A stretch of DNA of 64,000 bases from assembly GCA_905221605.1 (NCBI GenBank), contig CAJNDS010002625.1, positions 226,001-290,000 on the forward strand. The letters run 5' to 3'. A model generated the notes under the pieces. It made no database searches, was not told the origin of the DNA, and worked only from the letters and a program-made list of their open reading frames with translations. This stretch comes from Symbiodinium natans. Taxonomy: Eukaryota; Sar; Dinophyceae; Suessiales; Symbiodiniaceae. The translations under genes and the position numbers were made by a program. Shown in pieces: positions 21,801 to 33,145 of this stretch (its first letter is position 1; every line of letters starts with the position of its first letter).

Positions 21801-22194
21801 TCACACCTTCCTGCCACGACGCGGCATGACTGCGCCTAGAACGTACACGTGGCTAGAGCCAAAACTTCGCAAGATTTCGCAAGCACAAACACGTGCAAGT
21901 CGAATTCGAACGGTTGTGAACTGTTCCACACATGCGTGCCGCGCCTGCTTCTGCTGCGCCACGTGACTGCGTCTGAAACGACCGCATGCCACAGCCAAAC
22001 TTCGCAATAGAACTGAGTGCCACGCCTTCTTTTCGACCACGGCGCATGAACCTGCAAAGTGCACGTTGCACAGGCAAAACTCATTGCTGCAAACACCACG
22101 CCTCCACTGCAAGTGTCACCGCTTGGTGGACTTTGTTGTGCCGACATGCAACACGGTCTTTGCGAGGTTTTCGCGCGTCCGAAAGTTCAGAATT

Positions 22195-22610
22195 TGCAAG
22201 GTCGTCGAATGTCGGAAATTCCATTTCCACGGTGTGCGAGGCTTTGAAGCGTGTGGAATTTCGTTTCCACGGTACTTGCGAGGATTTTCCGTTTCCACGG
22301 TACTTGAGAGGTTTGGCAGCATCCGGATCATTTGCTTGGTTGCGTTGCTACCATGTTGCTATTCCTTCCCTTACAAGCTCAGAACCAATCAGCCTGAAAA
22401 TGTGGAAACGGAATTCCGCACGCTCGAACACCTCGCACATGTGCCGTGAACCTCGCAAAATCTCGTCCTCCTGAGTACAAACGTAGTATTCTACAGGACC
22501 AAGGTGTGGGCGCGCGACTTTGCCTCAAGAGCTCGAGTCGCAAAAACCTGCAAATATCGTGGAAACGGGAATTCCACGCTCAAAATCTTGGCAGATACCG
22601 TGGAACAGAA
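22195..22610. repeat. Repeated TTTCCACGGTA boxes in both orientations
   Basis: TTCCACGGT(A) with adjoining TGCGAGG or TTGAGAGG occurs three times at about 22224-22310. The reverse form (CGTGGAAACGGGAATTCCACG, ATACCGTGGAAC) occurs at about 22556-22608. Related GGAAACGGAATTCC occurs near 22405. The region is otherwise non-coding. Confidence 0.6.
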
Positions 22611-23439
22611 TCAGAAAGTAAAAGGGCGCTAAACATGACAGGGTTGCTGCTGGTGTGTAACCATTTGACGTGGCACCACCTTGCTGCCCATTCTTCTTGC
22701 AAGCAAAAGCGCAATGTGGAATGCAAGTTGCTAAAGAAGCCAGTTTTCCAATTCTCTCCTCAGCTGGCGATTCCATGTGCAGATGCTTTTGGTGCCAAAA
22801 CTCCCACGACAGTTCATGCGCAGGGAAGAAGCTGCATGCCCTGCCAGCCACTCCTTCTTGCCTCCTGGCAAGGTAAGGACTCCTAAGACTGTTAGACGCG
22901 CCAGTCACAGACGCACAGCCTGGCAAGCCTTTGCAGCCACTGTGCAGGGCGTGTCCACGGACAACACAGCAAAATGGCGGCCCAGCCTTCAAATTTCCGT
23001 GCGGCTGCCCTCCGGGCAAGCTCTCAATCACAGCTTTTGCGCAATATGCGCGAGGCAGGTGGACTCGGGCCCTGCAAAAAAACAGGCATCAATTGCGTGA
23101 GCTGCAGCGAGCACCCCAGTGTACGCTCGCCAGGCAATCGAAAAAGACACAAGGGTACAGTCACGGGGGAACTTCGTGGTGGATGAGAGTATGCAATGCC
23201 TGATGCAAAATTGGGATGACGAAGGGAAACAGGATTGGGGGGGCGTGGGAGATTCGGATTCTGGAGTTTTGCCGATTCGGAACATTGATGGACAAGCGAA
23301 CATCGATTTTGCAAGTCATCTCATGTAGCTCAAGGGATCCCAAAAAAGAAAAGTTGGGTTTATGAAACACTTGGTTATTGCTTGTTTTCCCGAATGCGGT
23401 TCCCGTTTAAGATGGGGTCTGGGGGTTGGTGGGTTTTGG

Positions 23440-23830
23440 TCGGCGTGCGGTTCACGGAGTGACGCCTGGAGCACACCCTCGGGAAACCCCACATTTTTGA
23501 GTTGCATGGAAGCTTAAGAAAGTGACAACACTGTCAGGATAAGGCCTGGAGGAAATCGTTGACTTTGGTTGACGGAATGACAAATCGAGCACACCTTCGG
23601 GGAAAACTATGTCTTTTTCAATAATGCATTTTTTGAGTTTTGTGAGGCATAGGTGCTAAAAAAGTGCACTACAGGCTCGAGGATGAGGCACAGGGCGGAA
23701 ATCGTTCACTTTTGTCACAGGCACCTGCGCGAAATCGTTGACTTTGGTTGACGGAGTGACAAATCGAGCACGCCCTCGAGGAAAACCGTGTTTTTGATGC
23801 ATTTTTTGAGTTGCCGCATTTTTTTGGTCG
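23440..23830. repeat. Degenerate direct repeat, ~110-190-bp spacing
   Basis: A module reading GGAGTGAC...GAGCACACCCTCGGGGAAAACC followed by CATTTTTTGAGTT occurs near 23456, 23570 and 23752. GAAATCGTTGACTTTGGTTGAC precedes the second and third copies. No coding content is seen. Confidence 0.7.
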
Positions 23831-24305
23831 AATCCTGTGAACGAGTGATGTGGAGACAATGGCAAATTCATCAAGTCAGGTTGGAAGAGACCGTCGGCAT
23901 CGAGTGTTAAAGAGACAACTGAATTTTCTTGCGACAATAAGTGGCCCAGCTCAATGCGGCAAGCTATACTATGCGTAAGGCGCGTGCAGCAAAGACTGGG
24001 TGGGAGGCTTCGAATTTTAGCATGCTGCTGGGCTACTTCGGAAGTGGGCGTCAACACCATGATGCCACTTCATGAACAAGCCGTGTGAGTGACGTGGTGC
24101 GATTGTGGTAAGTTTCATGTGGAGCACCATTCCTTTTGCTAGCCTTCGCATCTGAAATATCGTCAAACTCACCTCATTGCCGGTCCGAGCAACAACCCAT
24201 CCAGCTTGATGTATGGTTGGCCATTGCGCGCTGCTGTAATGTGAACCTTCGCAGTAGTACAACCATGTTCATGTTCGTGGCCGCGAACCCAATGTTGAAT
24301 ATCGA

Positions 24306-24575
24306 ATGTTCAATGCATTGCCAAGTCAGTATGGGGAACCTGTTGAATCTGAAGGCCCTTCCTCAGGTTGTTTGGAGTTGTTTGCCTCACGTGCTGGCCG
24401 AACTGGCTTTCGGTTCAAGCAAGAGGGAGACTCGTGGCCCGCAGTATTCGGCAAGACTGCGTCTCAGAGGAACTGGAGCCTGCAAGTTCCGGTGTTTGTC
24501 CGAATTTCATGGCTGCAGGCCATGGCTGCTGCAGCGGCACGGGACGCTGCCGGGGCCAGGGTATACAGTACGTGA
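24306..24575 (+). CDS. Possible upstream exon of the Tudor-like gene
   Basis: The open frame contains a natural-looking stretch (GFRFKQEGDSWPAVFG, then VPVFVRISWLQAMAAAAARD) from about 24405. It lies on the same strand about 70 bases before the acidic exon of the downstream gene, so it could be an exon of it. No known motif is visible. Confidence 0.3.
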   Translation: MFNALPSQYGEPVESEGPSSGCLELFASRAGRTGFRFKQEGDSWPAVFGKTASQRNWSLQVPVFVRISWLQAMAAAAARDAAGARVYST

Positions 24576-24641
24576 GCTGTGCGTTTGATTCAGTCTTGCA
24601 GGAAGCTCTGCCTTCGTGATGTAATGTGATGTGCTTCTTGT

Positions 24642-25727
24642 GAGGAAGAAGAGATGGATGAGGAGTTGGAAGACCTACCGGAAACCGAGAAGGAGGCGGG
24701 ATCTTGCAGTATTTTTCTGTCATGCTCGTACCATCTATTTCCACGTCGGGTGCTATGCGGGGTTCCCGAGCATGGCGTTTTCCATGACGCTTTCCGTGTG
24801 GGCTCGGAGATTTGCTGGTAACGGAAGGTGGACCCCCTTCGCCATGCGAAGATCCGGCGTGAGGTGAATGGCACGACCTTCTCAGGTTATGTGGAAGACA
24901 TTGAGCAAGGCAAGGTCACCCATGAAAGACGCTTTGGTTGCATTGAGAAGTGCACAGGGCCTTGTTGATGATTTCACTGCGCTTGACTGGGCGTCTCACT
25001 CAGGACTCTACCGGATAAAGTATGAGGACGGTGATCTTGCTCCTCTGCCGAGCAGGGGAGCATGCTTCAATGCAACCTAATGCAGGCAAATGCACAAGGC
25101 GGTTGCAAATTAGTCATGGCGCCAAGGAGCACTTGACACCGGAGCAGGTAAAGAAACTGAGGATCGAAGACGATGAAGAGATGGAGGACTGGCATGGACT
25201 GGACACTTCGTAGACTTATGCGGCATGTGACAGCGTGTAATCACCTTTGTGAAGTTTGCTTAATCAACAGACACTGCAGGAGGGAGATCAAGATGAAGAT
25301 GAGGAAGCCGAAGAGGAGGAACTACCCAAGGTGAATTAGTAGCAAGTCGTGATTGCCGATGTTTGTCTGATGTGGCAAGATCTTGCCGTTGGCTTAGGCA
25401 ATGAAGACATCTCCGAAAGCCAAGGCGAAGGCCAAAGCGAAGGCGAAGGCGAAAGCGAAGGCGATCCGCTCTTGTGCTTGTATTTTGCTACCCTCTGCAT
25501 GGCTGTCAGCTGCAGGCCTCCCCGAAGGCCAAGGCAAAGGCCAAAGCTAAGGCACCGTTGTGTGTTGAGATGTGTCTTACTGCCTTAAGTACTGTCTTAA
25601 GTTCTTGAGTTGACTTGTAGAGCCTTATGCAGTGCATATGCAGGCAGTGCCGAAGGCAAAAGCCAAGGCAAAGGCGAAGGCGAAAGCCAAGAGCAAGCCT
25701 ACGCCCAAGGCAAAGGCAAAAGCCAAG
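24642..25727 (+). CDS. Tudor-like module with acidic and lysine-rich exons (multi-exon)
   Basis: Exons inferred from frame and splice sites: about 24642-24708 (EEEEMDEELEDLPETEKEAG); about 24855-24927 (REVNGTTFSGYVEDIEQGKV); 25004-25038; 25127-about 25200 (EHLTPEQVKKLR plus acidic); 25280-25330 (acidic); 25398-25460; 25516-25551; 25644-25727. The last three are (KA)n basic. Intron 24928-25003 is GA-AG, 25039-25126 GC-AG, 25331-25397 GT-AG, 25461-25515 and 25552-25643 GC-AG. Splicing restores HERLYRIKYEDGDLEHLT, which resembles the Tudor-like 'Y.I.Y.DGD.E' module known from chromatin readers. The mix of acidic and Lys/Ala-rich tails suggests a nuclear protein (inference). Whether it continues into the coiled-coil gene at 25836 is unresolved, because phases do not match at the obvious sites. 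Confidence 0.6.
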
Positions 25728-25835
25728 GTGGGGACCAGAAAGGACAGGTTGAGAGTTGCATGTTGGACAAGCTGCTCCTCCATTGTAGGAAATGTCTCAC
25801 ACCTGTCCTGTATTTTGCAGCCATGTTGCCCACAG

Positions 25836-27429
25836 GCCTGCCTTCCCATGCCCATCTGTCTCCGGGGCATTCGGCCAACCGGCACCCCGTTAGTGAGTCA
25901 GCCGATAGTATACCAAGTCGTTCTGGTGCACTGGGCTCGCTGACCTCTGGCTGGCAGCAAGAGAGCGAGGGAATCTTGGAGCAGGAGAACGCACGCCTTT
26001 CCGATGAGGTGCGGCACAGGAGACTGAACAGAGTGAGCACATGCGTCACGTCCAGACTTCGCAGCTTAGCGACCCTGACTGAGCTTGACTCGGTGTGTTT
26101 CAGGACCCTGGAGCTGGAGCGGCTTGCACGCGAGGCCGAGGGCTTGCGCGAGCAGATCCGGGAGGAGCAGCAGCGTCGTCAGAGTCGGGTCGCCGACCTC
26201 ACGGAGCAGCTGCTGGGAGTCCAAGGCTGCCATATTGCGGCGCATGTTGTTAGAATTTTGGCTAAAATCTGCTAAAAACATCTCGTGAAAGCACAAGGCA
26301 TGTACAAGCTAAGCATGAACCCCGCGATGGTCTTCGCCTTCTTTATACTTTGGTGTACTCGGTTTCATTTCGCTTTTCTGTTGTCTTTTGCATTGTCTTT
26401 GCCTCCAGCAGTGCTGTGCTATGTGGTGCTATGTGGTGCGATGTGGTGCTTTGTGGTGCTATGTGGTGCTGTGGTACTGCGGGTCATGATTGCTCTGTAC
26501 TGTTTTGCTTTGTAGGTCAGAACAAGCTGCTGCAGACACAGCTGGCGCAGTTGCAACTTCGAGGATCCTCGACGGCGGCGGATGCCACGGCCCTGAAGCG
26601 TGAAGTTGTTGCGAAAACCATGGAGCTGGAGAAGCTGGTCCGCGAATATCAGCAGAAGAATGCCGACCTTTTCTCGCGGGCACAGTCCTTGTCGCAAAGC
26701 ATGCTGCGCCTCTCGAGCGAGGGCCACTCTAACGATCGCGCTCCTAGCATCAAGGGGCATAAAACGGATGCAGGGGGCCTGTCTGTACATGCCGACGGAG
26801 CAGGTTCAGTGGTGAAGCCACAGGCATCTGGACATTCTCAGTTTGCCTCCTTGGGACCTCTTGATGAAGAGACCCAGCATGCTTTGAAATCGCGACTTCA
26901 ATCTCTTGGAGACGTGGTGGTTTTTGTAAGCGACAAGTTTGATGCCTGCTGCGCGTCTGGCCACAGCATACCTCCTGGAGCGATGCGCGTCAGGCCTCGC
27001 CGATGTGATCATGTCTTCCTCATCGAGTGCCTGATGCCATACTGGGTCGAGGGCCTTTGCCCTGTTTGCCGTTGCAGCTTTGCCTACAGCCGCGTTGATG
27101 GTATTGATGAGAGTGACAGATGCTCTTCTGTGTCCACCAGTGTCTCCCAGCGTGCAAAGCGGGTTTCTCCGCATGGGGCACATGGAGCACATGGAGCAGG
27201 AGTGGGAAGTCTGGGGAGTGTGGGAAGCCTGGGTTCTCTCAGGGGTCCCGGGTTCATGCGGGCGGCGATCGTGGAACGGCAGCGGAGCTCCTCCTGCGGA
27301 GCACGAAGCGACGCATCGCTTGGAGAACGAGCGGGACCTCGCTCGCCCTCACGCTCTGGGACGGGAGGTACAGGAATCTCCAGGTCTGTAAGCAGGACCT
27401 CATCTGGGCACAGGGACCGTCCTCTGTAA
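25836..27429 (+). CDS. Coiled-coil protein with degenerate RING finger (multi-exon)
   Basis: Exons: about 25836-26019 or 26031, 26104-26218, 26521-27429. The second intron (26219-26520) is GT-AG. The first has a GA or AG donor. Exons 1-3 give a long heptad-rich coiled coil (QQESEGILEQENARL, LELERLAREAEGLREQI, NKLLQTQLAQLQL, TMELEKLVREYQQKN). At 26930-27075 is a RING-like segment: CCASGH, RPRRCDHVFLIECL, W, then CPVCR. The classical 'C-x-H-x-F-H-x2-C' has Leu in place of the second His, and the first C-x2-C is altered, so zinc binding at one site may be lost. The C-terminus is Ser/Gly/Arg-rich. RING proteins usually act as E3 ubiquitin ligases; here that is a family-based guess. The stop is TAA at 27427. 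Confidence 0.65.
26408..26480. repeat. 10-bp repeat ATGTGGTGCT inside an intron
   Basis: About six copies of (C/T)(T)ATGTGGTG(C/G) lie in the 26219-26520 intron. They keep the frame open and account for the odd CGAMWC-type peptide there. Confidence 0.8.
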
Positions 27430-27433
27430 TAGA

Positions 27434-27742
27434 ACCGTCTTGGAGCTCCTCCGTGGTGTCGGTCCTGAGGACGCACGCAGGCAAATGTGCGCGACGGCAA
27501 GGCGACTGCAAAGTGATGTCATGCCTTTGCCAGGCTTTGCCTTGGACCTCCCCGAGAAGATCATGAGGACTACTGCCATGTAGCCGCGGGTCCGAGTCGT
27601 GGTGTGGTCTGTGAGGAACGAGGCCCCGCGCTGCTGAGAGTCAATGTCAAGTTTCACGGCAAATGCAAGGAGCGCGCAACATTGAAAAAGAAGGTGCAGC
27701 GTCTGTGCAGAGACATCAATGAGCCTTCACTCTGCGTTTGAG
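27434..27742 (+). CDS. Possible exons downstream of the RING gene
   Basis: Two overlapping stretches look coding. One is VLELLRGVGPEDARRQ...LPGFALDLPEKIM (about 27440-27590, ending TAG). The other, in another frame, is EDYCHVAAG...ALLRVNVKFHGKCKE...LKKKVQRLCRDIN (about 27560-27740, ending TGA). They may be alternative exons or the remains of a second gene. No domain is recognised. Confidence 0.3.
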
Positions 27743-27749
27743 GCCAAAG

Positions 27750-30020
27750 CAAAGGCCGTTGTATCTTGGCTGACATACTACACGACGGTTGTAGTGTCCG
27801 ACCTGTGTTCTCGGGCTTGTCCATCACAGCTGATGTGATTAGTTCTCTGCCTCTGGAATGGTTGCATGGGGGACTGATGCTTTTATTGTGCTGAGATCAA
27901 GAAGCCTTCGAAGCGATGAAGGGCCTGCTGGGAGCTCAGCGCGCTTGAGCATATGCAAGCATCATGAAGATGTCATGAGAAGATGTCTAGATGTTGAGCA
28001 AAGACGAAGGACGTGGTTTTGAGCACAGAGTGGCAGACTGCCCTGGGGGAGAGCAGGCGGGTTGCAGGATTGAATTCCAGCATCGTGCAGCAGCTCATGC
28101 CTGTAAGGCAAGAAGAAGCTTCGATACCCTGCCGCTGGGCTTCTCTACTCTGAAGGACAGGTCTGCAAGAGCTACTAGTGGATACTAGACACGCGTCCGT
28201 TGTGTGCAAAGAACCTGGCACAGCCCAGCTGGAAACCCCATGGGCGCCCACTACAAAGAGATTTTCGAGGGCCCTCGTTGAAGTCAGACAGCCCGTTCCG
28301 GATTGTTAAATCCATTTAATGTGTTTGTAGTGCTCGTCAATTTTTCAGTGATGCAAGGTCGCACGGGTTAGGGGCACTCAATTCGACCGTTGCGTACATC
28401 TTGACAGTAGCAGCGAGGGAGTGGGGGTCTTGCAATGCCTGCCTTTGCTGCAGGAGCTTGTGCGATAGAGCTGAGACGACCGACGGGCCGTTTCGAGTGA
28501 GTGAGGGGACTGCTTTTGTGACATTGCCTTTGCAGTTTCAAGGGTTCTGTATCCCAGATGCTCATACGATCTCATCTTGAGCCGAGTAATGACAAGATAA
28601 ACAGACAGACCCATGGATGCTTGTTGTTGCCATCAGCAGACGCGCGACATGCTTGCCGCGATGGCCTCTTGAAGGCAGAGGAAACTATTTGGTTCGTGCC
28701 TTAGGTAGGTCCGTAAAAGGGTTCAAGATCCTGAAGAAGGCAGCTTGCGCTGCAATTTTCAGAACTTTCGGGCTGTCGGGCAAACACGTGCTGGAAGGCT
28801 GTCGATTTTGGAAACTGCGGGGTACTACTTCTGAACCAAAAGGCCTAGAACCGTGGCAACGAAGCTTGCCATGTCTTGTTTGTTCTCGTCAAGAATCCTT
28901 GTATGTTGTTCAGAGAGGCATGGCAGTGTGTCTTGTTCCAAAAACGTCGGACATCCTGGTGCAGTATATTCTGCAAACAAGCAAAAACACTGTTAATGCC
29001 GCTGTTTGGGGCATGTTCGCCAAAAGCATGGACGCTTGTGAGAGCGTGTCTTGTTCCACATCCTTGTGCAGTAAGTTGTCTAGAGAGGCATAAATCCTAC
29101 AGATACCAGTGTTTTGCCCACTCCCCCAAGCCGGAAAAGAAGGGAAAACTAGAGGCACAACAACTACTTGTGTCGGAGATGACAGCTGACGGGCAAGCGT
29201 GTGGTGTGTATTGTGTCATGACTGTCATGACACGTTCCTTTCACATGGGAGCTCCTCCTTGTGCAACACGAGAAGGTCCTCTCAGGTCTTTCGCAGCCAG
29301 ACTGCAGAGTCGATTGGACAGCAGTGCGATAGGGCATCGTGAGCATTGCGGGCATTGTGTTAGGTCTACCAACTCCATTACGATCGAAAAGTTGGAACCG
29401 CCGTTCACCGTTAGGGCATTGCTGTGATTTTGCAGGTGCTTCGTTATGTTTCGTTTGCTGCCTTCCTGCACACACGCCTCCGGCGCGCAGTTGAGGGCTA
29501 TGGCGAGCGACATGTCTCATATTCTTTGTCTGTACAAAAGCTTGTGACCACCCGACTGCTTGAGCTAGACATGGCTTGGTCGAGCTACTGGTGACGCAGC
29601 CTTCGCTGTTTTCACTGTTTGCGATGTGCATTGCGTTGTTCAAGGTTGGAAGCAAACTAGGAAGACCAACATGCAGCTTGGGGCACACGCTGGAAGCACT
29701 TCAGCCAGAGCCGACATAGGCGAGATCGCACCAGCTGTGACTAGCTGTGGTGATCTGTAGTGTTTTGTGGGACCCTTGAGAACGTAAGACTGGTAAGACT
29801 GGCAGAGAGTCCAATGCTGTCTCCCATGCTTTGCTTCCGACGTGGGCCATGGGCCACCCGAAAGCAAAAGCAGCTGGAACAAATGGCCAGCAAACATCCA
29901 GAGGCACCTTGGGTTGAAAGCGCAGATCACCGAGTGCTCGACATGTTGCCCCGTGCACTTGACCCCAACTCTAACTGTACTTTACAAGCCCTGTAAATCC
30001 CGTAAGGAGAGTACTCTAGA
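27750..30020. other. No gene supported
   Basis: Many short frames overlap in all frames of both strands, and none shows a motif, long natural composition or convincing splice joins. Confidence 0.4.
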
Positions 30021-30311
30021 TGAAGCCTAAAGCCTAAACCCCTAACCCCTAACCCCTAACCCCTAACCCCTAAACCCTAAACCCTAAACCCTAGACCCTA
30101 GACCCTGGACCCTAGACCCGAAACCCTAAACCCGAAACCATAGACCTTGGGGTATAAATGCCCCTTGAACCCCGTGCCCACCACTGGAGGCCAGTCCAAG
30201 CTTGCATCGCGCGCATCGGGCAGCTCGCGATGGACCGAGTCTCAGATCTCCCAAAGATGCTTTGGGGTTTAGGGTTTACGGTTTAGGGTTAAGGGTTTAG
30301 GGTTTAGGGTT
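30021..30311. repeat. 123-bp segment capped by outward telomere-like blocks
   Basis: CCCTAAA-type units (with CCCCTAA and CCCTAGA variants) run from about 30030 to 30140. About 123 bp of unique DNA follows, and then TTTAGGG-type units at 30264-30311. C-rich on the left and G-rich on the right is the orientation of a capped linear end pair. Confidence 0.85.
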
Positions 30312-31391
30312 TGAATCTTGGGAGCACAGATCGCAATGGATGGCTTCTTCAGGTGGGTGGCGCCTTTGTGGTTGACGACTGTCGTGGGACTGACCTTGAT
30401 CGTCTTCAGGCCACCCTCCAGCCACATAGTCACGTTAACTGGCAGTCCCATGGCGCGCAGCATGTTGAGTTTCTTATGGCTTGCACTCTTAGCGTTGGAA
30501 TGTGTTCTGCCAGTCAGCCAATCTGTATACCAACACACACACACACATGGAAAAGTGATGGTACCGGGGGCAGCTCTGCCCCTGCAAGTGCACGCGCATT
30601 CAGGCGCTACCTCGCGGCACTCATTCCAGGCAAGCAAGGACCAGCCGATCTTTGCAAGATGTTGCTGACTTCCCTGATGTGTCGGCTGAGTGTTGAGCAC
30701 AGAGGAGTGCAGAAGCCGCTCGCGAGCATGAGGCAGTGTGGCAGTGTGCAAGTGCATTGAGACATTCAATTTGCCGTGGAGCTGCTGAGCTGAGAGCTGT
30801 GGAGGCCAAAGGAGAGTGTAGAGCTCCTTCGCAAGCTGGGTCATTGGCACCAGAAGAGAAACCAGGTGCTTGAGTCTTTCACTGTACAGTGCTCAAGTTG
30901 TATTTCAGCTCTTTTAGGGAATAGGCCGGGTGCGGTGTGAAGATGTAGCCGGTGAACCGGCTGATGACAGAGGACGTGGAAGCGCTGGTGGCCCTCCACT
31001 GGGCCAGAGAGGCTCTCTTTGATTGTTGCTTTTGCTCAGCAGGTTGCTCCCGGGTAGACACAAGGCTCTCCAGCAGCAGCTTGGGACACTTCAGTCTGTG
31101 ATGACTGTGAAGCTCCTGGCCGACATAGCAGCGACCATGGATTCGCAAAACAGGTTCGTGTGCACGTTTTGCAAGACTCGAATGTGTCGCCGTCTGCCTG
31201 CCCGGCATGCTTGCCAGTCTCTGGGCACTTACTGAGAAGCTGGCCGTGTACGAGGAGAGGTCAACGGAATCAGTTTTGGTGCCAATGCAGCCATGCATCG
31301 TGAGATGTCGTGAGGAGTGCCTCTCCATCATAGAGTCGTTCGGGCCATCGGAGGCGCAGCATAAAAATTCCCGACTGAGCTTTGGCCCTGT

Positions 31392-32086
31392 GACTCTTCC
31401 GAAGCTTTCGTGTTGCGAGCCGTTGACCAGGTTGACCGGCTACTCAGCGAGGTCTCCGACTTTACTGAGCCGCTCAAGAACATGGGCTTGGTTCGGAACA
31501 CAGCAAATGCCCAGCAACCTTCTTAAATCATTCCTAAGCCCAGCGACCCACCAACCCAAAGATGCAATGACCCGAGGGTGCCATCTCCATGAACGATGTG
31601 GAACTGGAGCTCAAGATTTGGGAGGCGCAAGATGTGACGCGATTTCTTTCGCATGCCGACGCAAAAAGGGAGTCGCCGAAGGTCTCCTTGCGGTATTGCC
31701 TGGCAACGAGATGTGCGGACACCGTGCGTCACGGAGAGGTTCTTATCCGGGCACGGAGCCCTGGAGCCCTGGAGCAAAGAGCATCAGGCATCCAACATGA
31801 ACAGCACTGAATATGCAAAGGTTGGCGTGGCTCTCTCCAAGCAAGACAAGCAGGAGCACTGTGATCTGCGTGTTGGAATCAGACGATGTTCCCGATTCTG
31901 GAAAGCTATGGGCAGGACTCCGCCTTGATCATGCAGTACTATGACAAGGCAGGAGGACTCGACTCATCTGTGGATGTGTTGCCCTACTTTTTCGTGCGCG
32001 AGGCAGATCACATTTTCATGAAGCTGGGTCGGCAGAACACTCATTGGTACGCGATCCTCGCAGCGGCTCTCAGCCTTCCAGTGAAG
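31392..32086 (+). CDS. Exon cluster of an unrecognised protein
   Basis: Three protein-like exons can be read. 31392-31514 gives SEAFVLRAVDQVDRLLSEV, then FTEPLKNMGLVRNTANAQ. 31577-31681 gives GAISMNDVELELKIWEAQD, then VTRFLSHADAKRESPK. 31883-32086 gives MFPILESYGQDSALIMQYYD, then VLPYFFVREADHIFMKLG. The last two join in phase through a GT-AG intron (31682-31882). Helical segments dominate. A fourth fragment (VELQFVCTMVHKKLSK) ends at a GT donor near 32279. I do not recognise the family. Confidence 0.5.
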
Positions 32087-33043
32087 CTGCATGCGTTGTG
32101 TCCTTGCAGTGATGTGCAGTGTTATACACATGTTAGGTGCACAACATGGGGGTGGTCTTCGGCCAACAGGGAGACAGACAGCGCTCTGAGCTGAGCAGCT
32201 AGACAGCCAAGGCGGCTACGGACATCCCATGTCGAGCTTCAGTTTGTGTGCACAATGGTGCACAAGAAGCTAAGCAAGGTGAGCTGGCAAACTACGAGAA
32301 GGCGTGGGCTTGCCAGTGAATCTGCTTGATTCACTGGCTCCTTGCCGCCCCGTCCCCACACCCCGCTGCACCCGCCCCTTCGGTGCGGGAGGCTGTTGAC
32401 ACTTACCGGGGTCTGAAAATGACTCAGACTGAGACGTTCACGAGCATCTTGCGCCCTGGTCTCGTCTGAACATGTCTGACTGGTGATGGAGACCCGTGGC
32501 ATCCTGCCCTATGTTGCCACGATGTGTCATAGTTGGAGGTACGAGCTAGCCGCCAGCAGAACCGACAGGGGCAACAAAGAGGGTGGCTGCTCTTCTGAAA
32601 CAGCGCAGCGTCAGACGGTGCCTTTGTTTGCAGAGTTGCTCTTCGTAGCCTGAAACCTGAGGACGTGAGGCCTTCTTGGAGGCGCTCTCCAAGTTGTGAT
32701 TAGTTCATCATGCCACTTGTGTCTGCTGTACACTATCAATATAGTATTCATAACAAGAGTAAGTACTCTACCTTAATGCCTTAGTTTTGGGAATGATGCG
32801 CTCAATTTTCAGTTTCCAGAGCCTGTGTCGTTGGTGCCAGGCGGAGCGGGTCTTCCTTCAGAACCCGAAGCTGCAGTCGAAAATGCGCTCTCATTACGCT
32901 GCTCGGATTCATCTCAAAGCTGTGGGCTGCCGTGTAGATGTGTGAGAGGTGTCCGCTGTGCCTCCTGGGTAGCTGTCTACCTTCAAGAAGCCCGTAGTTG
33001 GCTCGTATCATGACATGCAAACTCCGCATGCGCCATGTTTCAG

Positions 33044-33145
33044 GTGGGTCAATACGGCCTCAGCCGCCGGGCTGCAGGCGATTTGGCCGGAGCCATCCAT
33101 GCCTTCGAGGTTGCTGTGCAGGCCAAGGAATTCAGAAGCAATTCC
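33044..33145 (+). CDS. TPR-like exon
   Basis: An exon following TTTCAG reads VGQYGLSRRAAGDLAGAIHA, then FEVAVQAKEF. The spacing of Gly-Asp, Ala-Ile-x-x-(Phe)-x-x-Ala resembles one tetratricopeptide repeat, a helix-turn-helix used in protein contacts. It may belong to the same gene as the 31.4-32.1 kb exons. One repeat is too little to be sure. Confidence 0.35.
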
